Source: Planctomycetota bacterium (GTDB lineage Bacteria > Planctomycetota > UBA1135). From it: 32,290 bases of DNA. Positions 15,652-22,924 of the stretch are shown here, one piece after another. Under the pieces are notes generated by a model. The model was not told the DNA's origin. It saw nothing but the letters and a program-made list of their open reading frames with translations, and made no database searches. Numbering within the stretch: the stretch's first letter is position 1; each line of letters opens with the position of its first letter. Location of the stretch: NCBI GenBank assembly GCA_022447335.1, contig JAKVCF010000008.1, forward strand, positions 1 to 32,290. The letters are read 5' to 3'. The position numbers and the translations under genes are program-made.

Positions 15652-17109
15652 ATGCAGCGGATCTGCGGGCTTCTTGCGATGGTGGCGATTCTTTCGTCAT
15701 GTGGCGGTCAGGAAGAGTCGATCGACTCGAGCCCCCCTCCTGTTTTCGTAATCGGTATGGATGGTTTGGAGTGGGACGTGATGATGCCGTTGCTCGAAGC
15801 CGGCCGCCTACCGCACTTCCAGGCGATGATCGAACGGGGCGTTGGCGGCGGTCTCGAGACTTTCCAGCCGACTTTCTCGCCCGTAGTCTGGACTACGATT
15901 GCAACGGGAGTAACTCCACAGCGTCACGGAGTGCTGAACTTTTCGGAGCCCATTCCGAATGGTTTGCCGTACACCTCGAATGCGCGCAAGGTGCCGGCAG
16001 TCTGGAATATCGTGAGCGACGCGGATCGCAGCGTACTTTCCGTGGGTTGGTGGGTTTCGTGGCCGGCTGAGCCGGTCAACGGTCGTGTGGTTGCAAGTTA
16101 TGCGGCGCAGGCTCAGGGGCAGGTTTTTTGGAAGGCGGGTGTCTGGGAGGAAGGTCTTCCGGAGATGACCTACCCCGAAGATCTAATCTACGACGTCTTA
16201 CCGCTGCTCGAAACGGGTGCGCCGACAGGCCCGCTCCGTGAGGCTTATGACAGCAGTTTCAGTATCATCCCAGGTGAGGCGCGTAAGGGATCGCAGGATC
16301 CAGTCGATCCGTGGGAGTTCCCGCGCATTCGCGATAGCTTTTTCCGTATCGGTTATCACGGTGATGCCACGCACCTAGCGATCTTCGAACAGGAGCTCGC
16401 TAAGGATATTGCTGACCTGAACATGGTTTACTTTGGGCTGCCCGATGTTGCGGGGCATTTTTGGTGGCGTTATTACCAGCCGGAGGAATTTAAATACGCG
16501 ATTCCAAAGGAGCACGTCGATCTACTGCGTAAGCGTATCGATGCTGCCTATGAAGCCGCCGACTCTTGGCTCGGGCGTATCGTTGAGGCTGTTCCGGCGA
16601 ATGCTCGCTTTCTAATCGTATCGGACCATGGCATGCATGCAGCCAACCGTCGCAACCCGCAGCACCCACAGTCTGGGGCTCACGAGGACGCTCCTCCGGG
16701 CGTGCTAATCGCCGCTGGCCCTGGCATTGCGGCACGTGGCCTTCTGTCCGAGGTTGAATGGCGTTACCCGGTGCGCTTCGGTCGCCAGCAGCGTGAAAAT
16801 GTGCTGCGTGCTCCCGAGAAAATAGGCAGCGTCTTTGATGTCACACCCACGGTGCTGCACTGGATGGGCTTACCTTATGCGGCAGACATGAGCGGCAAAC
16901 CGCTTGTGGCGCTTTCCAAACCAGGGGGTGAGTTGGAGTCGGAGCGTTCGCCAGTGGGTACCTATGCGACAGGGTTCCGTCCTGCAACTAGGCCAAGGGT
17001 GCCGAAGGACGGGTTGAACGAGTCATTCGAGGAGAGCTTCCTTGAGCAGCTCGGTTACTCCGAGGCTGCGGAAGGAGAGGCGAAGGGACAGCGGGAAGGC
17101 GGCAACTGA
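15652..17109 (+). CDS. Alkaline-phosphatase-superfamily lipoprotein (phosphodiesterase/pyrophosphatase-like)
   Basis: This is a 485-residue periplasm-facing lipoprotein: the signal peptide ends in the lipobox LSSC with Cys17 as lipid site. The catalytic fold belongs to the type I phosphodiesterase / nucleotide pyrophosphatase group. Metal-site motif VIGMDGLEWD is at 33-42 and the nucleophile motif PTFSPVVWTTIATG at 73-86, where Ser76 takes the place of the usual Thr. A DVAGH motif follows mid-protein, then SDHGMH (324-329) and a late DVTPTVLHWMGLP. The ATG at 15652 is preferred over the adjacent GTG at 15649 because of the -10 spacing. It has a paralogue at 25198. Substrates of this subgroup range from nucleotides to phospholipid head groups, so none is assigned. 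Confidence 0.88.
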   Translation: MQRICGLLAMVAILSSCGGQEESIDSSPPPVFVIGMDGLEWDVMMPLLEAGRLPHFQAMIERGVGGGLETFQPTFSPVVWTTIATGVTPQRHGVLNFSEPIPNGLPYTSNARKVPAVWNIVSDADRSVLSVGWWVSWPAEPVNGRVVASYAAQAQGQVFWKAGVWEEGLPEMTYPEDLIYDVLPLLETGAPTGPLREAYDSSFSIIPGEARKGSQDPVDPWEFPRIRDSFFRIGYHGDATHLAIFEQELAKDIADLNMVYFGLPDVAGHFWWRYYQPEEFKYAIPKEHVDLLRKRIDAAYEAADSWLGRIVEAVPANARFLIVSDHGMHAANRRNPQHPQSGAHEDAPPGVLIAAGPGIAARGLLSEVEWRYPVRFGRQQRENVLRAPEKIGSVFDVTPTVLHWMGLPYAADMSGKPLVALSKPGGELESERSPVGTYATGFRPATRPRVPKDGLNESFEESFLEQLGYSEAAEGEAKGQREGGN

Positions 17110-17127
17110 GCCCTTGTGGCTCGGTGC

Positions 17128-17133
17128 TAGACT
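17128..17133 (+). promoter_or_regulatory. Extended -10 box (TGC-TAGACT) before the universal stress protein gene
   Basis: TGC precedes TAGACT (17125-17133), forming an extended -10 element. It ends 7 nt before the ATG at 17141, again leaving no room for a leader or Shine-Dalgarno sequence (GCGCGGG intervenes). This supports 17141 as the true start. Confidence 0.55.
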
Positions 17134-17140
17134 GCGCGGG

Positions 17141-17620
17141 ATGTTCTCCCGTGTCCTGCTGGCAACGGACTTCTCCGAGCATTCGGAGCAGGCCTATCCC
17201 TGGGCTGCGCAACTTGCTGCCTCTAACCAGGGAACTGTCGTCCTTATCCATGTGCTCGAAGGCGACTTGGTTGCTCACGCACCGCTGTTTGCCGGCTACA
17301 TGCAAACTGATGCGCTCGATATGGGTCGTTACCGCGAGGAGTTTGAGAAGGCTGCGCAGACCGCGCTCGACGCTTCAGCCGAGAAGATACGTGCGTTAGG
17401 AGCTGAGGTTGAAACCCATTTTGTGCAGGGCAAACGTGCCAGCGAAACGCTGGTGCGTTCGGCTGAAAATCTCAACTGCAATGTAATTGTGATCAGTACA
17501 CATGGCCGTGGTGGACTTGCTAAATTTCTGCTCGGATCGACGGCTGAGAAAGTGGTGCGAATCGCGCGCTGTCCCGTGTTCACGATTCACCTTGAGGACC
17601 CCGTGCTGCAGGGCGACTGA
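17141..17620 (+). CDS. Universal stress protein (UspA family)
   Basis: This is a single-domain UspA protein of 159 residues. It opens with FSRVLLATDFSEHSEQA, the standard first beta strand and Asp of the family, and carries the ATP-binding signature G-x2-G-x9-G-S in THGRGGLAKFLLGSTAEKV near residues 124-142, so it is probably an ATP-binding type. A longer open frame begins at 17042 inside the preceding gene, but homology and the promoter position favour 17141. Its stop overlaps the start of the exonuclease gene by one base (TGATG), so the two are translationally coupled. The family is linked to stress survival; the exact role is unknown. Confidence 0.9.
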   Translation: MFSRVLLATDFSEHSEQAYPWAAQLAASNQGTVVLIHVLEGDLVAHAPLFAGYMQTDALDMGRYREEFEKAAQTALDASAEKIRALGAEVETHFVQGKRASETLVRSAENLNCNVIVISTHGRGGLAKFLLGSTAEKVVRIARCPVFTIHLEDPVLQGD

Positions 17621-18348
17621 TGGCCGCGTCTTCCAAGAGCTTGCCGGGCCCGGTGGTCGCCTTTGATATCGAGGTGGCAGGCCTGGAATGGGAAGAGGTC
17701 GATGAGGCCTCTCGGCACTATCTCATGTCGCGTGAGCGGCGCCGTTCTGGCGCGGAATCCGTGGACGTTGAAGCGTTGCAGCATCGTTTAGCGTTGGTGC
17801 GAGGCATGGGTCGTGTCGTGGCGATTGGTATGTGGAATATGGACAAGGACCAGGGTGCCGTTCTTGTGCACGGGAGTGGCTGTCGATGGGAGGAGTTCGA
17901 CGAGATGCCTGGTACACGCGTCTATCGCGGTAATGAGCGCGAGCTGCTTGAAGAGTTCTGGAAGCTTGCTCAGACCTGGGGGGCGGTTGTGACTTACAAC
18001 GGGCGTGCCTATGACGGGCCAGTGCTCATGACACGTTCTGCCATGCTTGGCGTGGCGCCGAGCCGTCAGCTGTGTGGTTATCGTTATCGCGTGACCGACC
18101 ATTGTGATTTACTCGACTTGCTTAACTTCCAGGGCGCGACCCGCGATAGCTACTCACTGGATTATTGGTGCCGTCGTTTCGGCGTCGAGTCACCGAAGGG
18201 AAAGATGGATGGTTCGATGGTAGCGTCCAAGGCGCGCGATGGGCACTACGACGAGATCGCGGAGTATTGTCTACGTGATACTCGTGCGACAGCGGACCTC
18301 TTTCGTCGTCTGGAAGGGACTTTGGTTCCACTCTTTCTGCAGCAGTAA
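17620..18348 (+). CDS. Predicted 3'-5' exonuclease, PolB-like (DEDD superfamily)
   Basis: This is a 242-residue stand-alone exonuclease domain related to the proofreading domain of family B polymerases. All three exonuclease motifs are present: Exo I FDIE (D16, E18), Exo II YNGRAYD (126-132, D132), and Exo III YCLRDTRAT (216-224, D220), giving the four acidic metal ligands. It would remove nucleotides from 3' ends of DNA or RNA. No polymerase domain is attached. It is coupled to the stress protein gene by a one-base overlap and followed 20 nt later by an unrecognised gene, so a stress-related nucleic-acid role is a reasonable inference only. Confidence 0.85.
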   Translation: MAASSKSLPGPVVAFDIEVAGLEWEEVDEASRHYLMSRERRRSGAESVDVEALQHRLALVRGMGRVVAIGMWNMDKDQGAVLVHGSGCRWEEFDEMPGTRVYRGNERELLEEFWKLAQTWGAVVTYNGRAYDGPVLMTRSAMLGVAPSRQLCGYRYRVTDHCDLLDLLNFQGATRDSYSLDYWCRRFGVESPKGKMDGSMVASKARDGHYDEIAEYCLRDTRATADLFRRLEGTLVPLFLQQ

Positions 18349-18356
18349 GTCCCCAT

Positions 18357-18366
18357 GGAGGGGGAG
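18357..18366 (+). promoter_or_regulatory. Strong ribosome-binding site (GGAGGGGGAG)
   Basis: It ends 2 nt before the ATG at 18369, with GGAGG well placed, and fixes the start of the unrecognised protein. Confidence 0.75.
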
Positions 18367-18368
18367 AT

Positions 18369-19190
18369 ATGGCACGCTTTCTTCCTCTCGTTTTGCCTCG
18401 GACTACACACCTCTGGTGTGTGCCACACGTGGCCGAGCAATTTCCCAGTGAGCGTCCGCGCTTTGCGCATGGGGATCCACGCGAGCATGTTCCGCATACC
18501 TGCGAGCGTCTCGTCGAGTATGGCGAAGGATTGTTGCCGTGGGGGGCGTTGGATGGAGATCTGCTGTTGGTCCCGGCGCCGCGTCCTGGCGAGGAGGCGG
18601 CGCTACTGCTGGACATGCTCGAGTATCTGAGCGAGAATTTTCCGGTCCTGCTGTACCAGCGCGAGAGCCCCTTTTTTTCCAACCTCGTATGTGAAGGCGA
18701 GGCGCTGACACTATTGCCAGCAGGGCGCTTGCGCTTGCTTCTGCGTGGATCGGCATGGGCCGAGCGGCGGCCGGGCCCCAAGGGCTCGTTACAAAATCGA
18801 GTTTTTCTATCGCTGGCACTCGATCTGTGGCGCAGCGCCATCTTGCTTGAGCGTTACGAGGAGCAGTCGCGGCTGGTAGGCGATCTGCGTCTTGAGGGCG
18901 AGTTAGATCTACTTGCGGACGGTGCGGGGCGCGAAGTCGTCGAACGCGGTAAGGCCGCCTTCTGTTGGTCGGGGTCGGTGCCGTCGCGCGTGCACTTGCC
19001 GTGGTGGGCAGGGCGCTCGGCGCTTGATTGGCGCATTAATCAGCGGGCGTGCAAAGCTTGGCCGAAGGCGTGGCGTTCAGTTGAAGTGCAGGTGCGCTTG
19101 GGTACACGTTACCGTCGCTTGTCGGCGGCCGAGTATTTCGAAGCTTTTAAGCGTAGTGGCTCAGCGCGCCGAATCTTGCTGGCCCGCTAG
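18369..19190 (+). CDS. Unrecognised protein, 273 residues
   Basis: I do not recognise this protein. It has no signal peptide and no membrane span. It is rich in Arg, Leu and Trp, with a Cys/His-containing start (HLWCVPHVAEQF, about 14-25), an LLLVPAPRPGEEAALLLDML segment near the middle of the first half, and a basic C-terminal third (WPKAWRSVEVQVRLGTRYRRL). It follows the exonuclease gene by 20 nt and has a strong ribosome-binding site, so it is very likely translated as the third gene of that unit. Its last 30 bp overlap the end of the convergent tandem-kinase gene. The strong overlap of its frame with good codon use argues that it is real despite unknown function. Confidence 0.75.
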   Translation: MARFLPLVLPRTTHLWCVPHVAEQFPSERPRFAHGDPREHVPHTCERLVEYGEGLLPWGALDGDLLLVPAPRPGEEAALLLDMLEYLSENFPVLLYQRESPFFSNLVCEGEALTLLPAGRLRLLLRGSAWAERRPGPKGSLQNRVFLSLALDLWRSAILLERYEEQSRLVGDLRLEGELDLLADGAGREVVERGKAAFCWSGSVPSRVHLPWWAGRSALDWRINQRACKAWPKAWRSVEVQVRLGTRYRRLSAAEYFEAFKRSGSARRILLAR

Positions 19191-20585
19191 TTTCGAGCGG
19201 AATGCCGCGAGACGTTCTTGAAAGCGTACTTCGAACCGAGCGTCAATGAGAGGCGCATGGACCGCGGCGTAGCTCGCGCGCGCGGATTCAGTCAGTGAAT
19301 CATCTTGCGGAGATTCCGCGATCACGCGTGCGAGATCACGCGCCGCATCTTCGACTCCACGGGTTATGCCGTCGACGTCAATTAGGATCAGCTCGCCCGA
19401 TGCACTCTGGCGAAAATTGCTGCGCTTCGCGTCACGCAATCCCACTCCCGTGCGGTGAAGTCTAGAAAGGTAACCCGCAATTTTGGGGAGTTGCTCGAGG
19501 GTAGGCTCTTCTCCCGGAACCCAGGTGCTTGCGATCCATTCTCCGTTTGGATGCGGCAGGTACGCTAGCGGACGACTGGACGGCAGAGCGAGGATTTCAA
19601 GCCAAGCCAGCGCGCGATAGGCCGCGCGGCCCGGTCCTGCGCCCAGGCTGCGGCGCACATTCTGCCAGGCACCACTGCGCGGATAGAATTTCCAGACTGC
19701 CTGTGTAGTGGCCACAGTGCTGCTGCGCGGTCCTTCGCTTAGTGGTTGTGCATCGACAGGTAGCGGCCAGGCAGGGGGAGCTTCTTCGAAGCCACGCCGG
19801 CGGACTCCGGATCCTTCGGCAATGAAATTCGAACAGGTACGCAAGGCGCGTCGACTGCGTTGCCAGGCTCGCCGTTCGCGTGTGCGCGTGCTGCGACGAA
19901 GCAGGTCTTCGACTTGCCAAGAGGGCAGTAGCTCATCGTGTGCAGCGAGCAGGCTGCTGGCCCACGGTTCAGCTTGTTCGGCAGGCATGGCAGAAAGTAT
20001 TCGCGCCAGGGCAAGATAGATCTTCTCGGTCGGAGGTGGCAGCATGCTGACTGTTGCGTGGCCGAGATCGAGGGGTAGCAGTGTGAGGCCGTTTTCAGTT
20101 TTGACCCACAGTAAATCACTCAGGGCAAGATCGCGGTCTACCCAGCGCTCGTGATGCAGGCGTGCGAGGCCGGCAGCTGTGGCATCGTTGGCTTGCGCGG
20201 CTTTGCCTTCGAAGTAGTTGCGTGCGAAAAGTCCGAGTTGCGGGCGCAGTTGTTGGGCTTCGACCCGCACTCCCACGCCCAGTCTTGGGGCGAGCAGGCG
20301 CCAGGCTTCGGCCTCACGCTCGGCAGGTGCATTCGAAAAGTGCCGGCGGAGAGCTTCGCCCCGTCGGCGTGGGTGCGCAATTTTGAGTAGCCAGCCATCT
20401 GGGGCCGCGTCGTGGACCTCAGCTTCCAGTCGCAGCGCGGTGCGGTGTGGGCTGATCCGCAGCAGTTCGCCTTCTCCATTGAGAGCGCGATCAAAAAGGC
20501 GTTGCATGCCGGGGCTTTGCGGACGCAGATCCTGCGCCTGTTCTTGGATCCAGGCGAGGTTCTCGGCGTGTTGGCCTTCCGGCAT
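19161..20585 (-). CDS. Tandem WaaP/KdkA-like kinase-fold protein
   Basis: This 474-residue protein appears to hold two kinase-like lobes of the lipopolysaccharide kinase type. First half: Lys68 in LLKIAHP, catalytic-loop-like HHERWVDRDLALSDLLW (144-160, D152) and DLGH (173-176). Second half: Lys299 in AVWKFYP, LRDAKRSNFR (383-392, D385, N390) and LIDVDG (401-406). Both have a loop Asp and a DxG/DxD-type metal motif, but they are degenerate relative to each other (the first has Asp157 where Asn is expected). No signal or membrane segment is seen, so it is cytoplasmic. It is read divergently from LptF/LptG, which supports a role in phosphorylating a lipopolysaccharide sugar before export; this is inferred from context and motif. 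Confidence 0.72.
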   Translation of the reverse strand: MPEGQHAENLAWIQEQAQDLRPQSPGMQRLFDRALNGEGELLRISPHRTALRLEAEVHDAAPDGWLLKIAHPRRRGEALRRHFSNAPAEREAEAWRLLAPRLGVGVRVEAQQLRPQLGLFARNYFEGKAAQANDATAAGLARLHHERWVDRDLALSDLLWVKTENGLTLLPLDLGHATVSMLPPPTEKIYLALARILSAMPAEQAEPWASSLLAAHDELLPSWQVEDLLRRSTRTRERRAWQRSRRALRTCSNFIAEGSGVRRRGFEEAPPAWPLPVDAQPLSEGPRSSTVATTQAVWKFYPRSGAWQNVRRSLGAGPGRAAYRALAWLEILALPSSRPLAYLPHPNGEWIASTWVPGEEPTLEQLPKIAGYLSRLHRTGVGLRDAKRSNFRQSASGELILIDVDGITRGVEDAARDLARVIAESPQDDSLTESARASYAAVHAPLIDARFEVRFQERLAAFRSKLAGQQDSAR

Positions 20586-20669
20586 TGCGACACGCTAGCA
20601 GCCCAGTGCACTTCGTGCATCAGGGCGAGGTATTACTATGCAGGGCGGGCGTTGTGCCCGTCTGCCACC

Positions 20670-21791
20670 TTGATTCTGATTCGCGCCTACCTCGGCGAGA
20701 TCCTGCGTCACCTCACACTAGTGCTCGCCGGCGTGGTCTTCCTGCTTGCCCTGGGCGCAGCAGTGAAGGCTAGTTCGACCGCGCAGGGCGCTCCGATTTG
20801 GGTAGCGCTCACACTAGTCCCTCTTTTCGTCGGCAACGCGCTACCTTACTTCTTCCCGGTCGGATTGATGACAGCTGTTGTGTTGACCTACGGTCGCATG
20901 GCGGCGGATCGCGAAGAGGTTGCTTTGCGTGCGGCAGGCTGCACGCCAGTCCGGCTCCTTCTACCGGCGCTCTTTGCTGGTCTTTTGCTGGTGATGGCGA
21001 GTTATCCGCTAACTTCGCGCATCATGCCTGACATCTATCGTGAGATGCGCGAGTTAGTAGTACGTTCGCAGATCGCGGCGATCGAAAACACTAATCCGGG
21101 TTCCAACGAGTTTCACTTCCAGGGCCTGCACCTTGTATGGAGTGACCGCGATCGTGATGGATCTTTCCGTGATGTAGTCGTTGCGATCGATCGTGAAACG
21201 GCTATCAGCGGGCCGCAAGGCGATGGCGCAGTGCAAGGTGGTCTACGATTGCGTGCCGACCGTGCACGCATGGATGTACGCGATGCTGAACTGGTTTTTC
21301 GTTTCGAACGCCTACGCACCCTCTCGGATGAGAGTGCTGATTCACCTTGGCAGGCGCGCAATACCGAGACAACCTGGCTAACCATCAACCTAGGGAGTTT
21401 GCTCACGGCTAAGGGAAATCAACAGCGTTTCCGACCGAAGGCGCTTTCATCCCGTGAGTTGAAGGAGTACCTGGTGGATTCCGCGGGCAAGAGGGAAGAA
21501 GACCTGCGCAAAGTGGAACTGGTGTATTGGCAGCGCTGGGCTAGTGCATGGGGAGCTGTGCCAGTCGCTCTATTGGGCGCGCTGATCGGTTGGCGACTGC
21601 GCCGTGGTGGCTTTCTAACAGGTTTTTCCGTTGCTTTAGCCGTACTACTTGCCGTTAACTATCCGTTGCACTTCTTGGGTGAGGGGCTCGCCCGTGGTGG
21701 AGATATATCGCCATTGGTGGCTGCCTGGCTACCTGTCTTGGGGCTTCTCGTCGTTGTTATTGGATTGGGCTTGCGTGGGAGGGGCACTTAA
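20670..21791 (+). CDS. lptF: LptF/LptG-family permease (first of pair)
   Basis: This is an inner-membrane subunit of the LptBFG transporter that extracts lipopolysaccharide from the inner membrane, about 373 residues. It has membrane spans near residues 13-34, 45-70 and 97-112, the coupling-helix motif REEVALRAAGCTPVRLL (about 81-97) that contacts the LptB ATPase, a central periplasmic beta-jellyroll, and three C-terminal spans. The open frame extends upstream to 20412, overlapping the divergent kinase gene, but homology begins at ILIRAYLGEIL. I chose the TTG at 20670; TTG at 20652 is the alternative, and neither has a good Shine-Dalgarno sequence. The stop overlaps the next start by one base (TAATG). 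Confidence 0.82.
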   Translation: MILIRAYLGEILRHLTLVLAGVVFLLALGAAVKASSTAQGAPIWVALTLVPLFVGNALPYFFPVGLMTAVVLTYGRMAADREEVALRAAGCTPVRLLLPALFAGLLLVMASYPLTSRIMPDIYREMRELVVRSQIAAIENTNPGSNEFHFQGLHLVWSDRDRDGSFRDVVVAIDRETAISGPQGDGAVQGGLRLRADRARMDVRDAELVFRFERLRTLSDESADSPWQARNTETTWLTINLGSLLTAKGNQQRFRPKALSSRELKEYLVDSAGKREEDLRKVELVYWQRWASAWGAVPVALLGALIGWRLRRGGFLTGFSVALAVLLAVNYPLHFLGEGLARGGDISPLVAAWLPVLGLLVVVIGLGLRGRGT

Positions 21792-22876
21792 TGCTGCATC
21801 GTCTCGATCGTTATGTGCTGGGCTCCTTCTTGCGCCATTGGGTGATTGTGGGGGCGGCCTTCGTCTTGCTCTTTACAGTGCTTGATTTGGTTGGGCACAG
21901 CGACGAAATCGGTGAATCCAAGAAGGTCTACGGAGCGGTTGGAGTCAATGTTTTCCGCTACTACCTGCTGAATGCACCTTTCTTTCTAGTGCAGTTTGCC
22001 CCTTACGTCACACTTCTTGCTGCGATCTCAACCGTAATGCAATTGAGGCGTAGTTTCGAGTGGACTCCCCAGCTAACTGCGGGACGCTCGGCGTGGAGAG
22101 CATTCCTTCCGATGCTGATTACCTCGGTGATAATCGGCCACTTTCTAGCTGAGCTGCGTGAGTGTGGCTTCCCACGTCTGCAACTTGAGCGCGCCCAGTT
22201 GCAGGCGCAGCTATTCGAGCAAGAGGAATGGCGGCCGCAGGAGCTATGGCTGCGCGGGCCGCGCGATCAGCGGGTGCAGATCGATATCTTTGAACCGAGT
22301 GGGTTTAACGATGCCAGTCTTCCGCGAGTGATCGGTTTGGAGGTCTTCTCCCTGGGTCCGCGCGGCGAAGATGTTTCGATTTACGCACGCGAAGCAATCT
22401 GGGATGGTAGCGGCTGGGAGCTTATTGACGGGCGGCGCACCTTGGCCGGCAACCGAGCCAGCGAGAGCAGTCTGTCTTACCTTGAAATGGAGGGTTTCCG
22501 CCCGCACGATCTAGTGCGAGCCTGGGTGGGGCAAAATCAGCCGCTTGAGCTGACGCGGCGCGATGCGGGTGAGTTGCTCGCGCGTGACTCCGGACACCGT
22601 CAGGCGGCCACGCTGCGCTGGAGCCTGTCGGTCGCACCCTGGGTGCATCTTGTGCTGCTGCTGATCGGTCTGCCCTATGTCCTCAACTTTGAACGCCAGT
22701 CTTCACTCGAAGGGGTGGCGGTCGGCTTGCTGCTGTGTGCGCTGTTTTTTGTGGTGGATTTCCTTTTTCAGGATCTTGGACAGCGTGGCGTGCTGACCCC
22801 ATGGCTAGCGGGCATTGCGCCGGTGGTGATCTTCGGCAGTCTGGGGTTGCTGGGGCAGGGCAGGCTGGCGACCTGA
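21791..22876 (+). CDS. lptG: LptF/LptG-family permease (second of pair)
   Basis: This is the partner permease, 361 residues, with the same architecture: opening LDRYVLGSFLRHW, spans near 15-33, 59-80 and 102-118, a periplasmic domain from about 120 to 275, and three terminal spans (about 280-298, 310-325, 333-353). The coupling helix after the second span (about 86-103, TPQLTAGRSAWRAF) lacks the acidic residues of the first partner. The one-base overlap with the previous gene implies coupled translation, as expected for a heterodimer. LptB and the bridge proteins are not in this window. Which of the two is F and which G is assigned by gene order only. Confidence 0.82.
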   Translation: MLHRLDRYVLGSFLRHWVIVGAAFVLLFTVLDLVGHSDEIGESKKVYGAVGVNVFRYYLLNAPFFLVQFAPYVTLLAAISTVMQLRRSFEWTPQLTAGRSAWRAFLPMLITSVIIGHFLAELRECGFPRLQLERAQLQAQLFEQEEWRPQELWLRGPRDQRVQIDIFEPSGFNDASLPRVIGLEVFSLGPRGEDVSIYAREAIWDGSGWELIDGRRTLAGNRASESSLSYLEMEGFRPHDLVRAWVGQNQPLELTRRDAGELLARDSGHRQAATLRWSLSVAPWVHLVLLLIGLPYVLNFERQSSLEGVAVGLLLCALFFVVDFLFQDLGQRGVLTPWLAGIAPVVIFGSLGLLGQGRLAT

Positions 22877-22885
22877 AACGCGGTT

Positions 22886-22891
22886 TTGACA
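22886..22891 (+). promoter_or_regulatory. TTGACA, perfect -35 consensus ahead of the TPR lipoprotein gene
   Basis: TTGACA lies 21 nt from the CACAAT at 22913, longer than the usual 16-18. Either the spacing is atypical or the pair is coincidental. It also explains why a longer reading frame starting at this TTG is not the real gene start. Confidence 0.35.
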
Positions 22892-22912
22892 GAAATCGGA
22901 AGCGGCATCAGC

Positions 22913-22918
22913 CACAAT
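22913..22918 (+). promoter_or_regulatory. -10 box (CACAAT) placed for a leaderless transcript
   Basis: CACAAT, one base from TACAAT, ends 6 nt before the ATG at 22925, with no Shine-Dalgarno sequence between. Same geometry as at 1514, 7667 and 15640. Confidence 0.45.
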
Positions 22919-22924
22919 ACGGGC

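Noticed and set aside
18122..18841. 239-codon minus-strand frame over the exonuclease and the unrecognised gene
   Set aside because: It covers two opposite-strand genes with better evidence (Exo III motif, strong ribosome-binding site) and is Arg/Ser-rich as antisense shadows here tend to be.
20412..20669. N-terminal extension of the LptF-like frame
   Set aside because: It lies antisense to the start of the tandem-kinase gene, and permease homology begins only at ILIRAYLGEIL; the extension is treated as non-coding in this frame.
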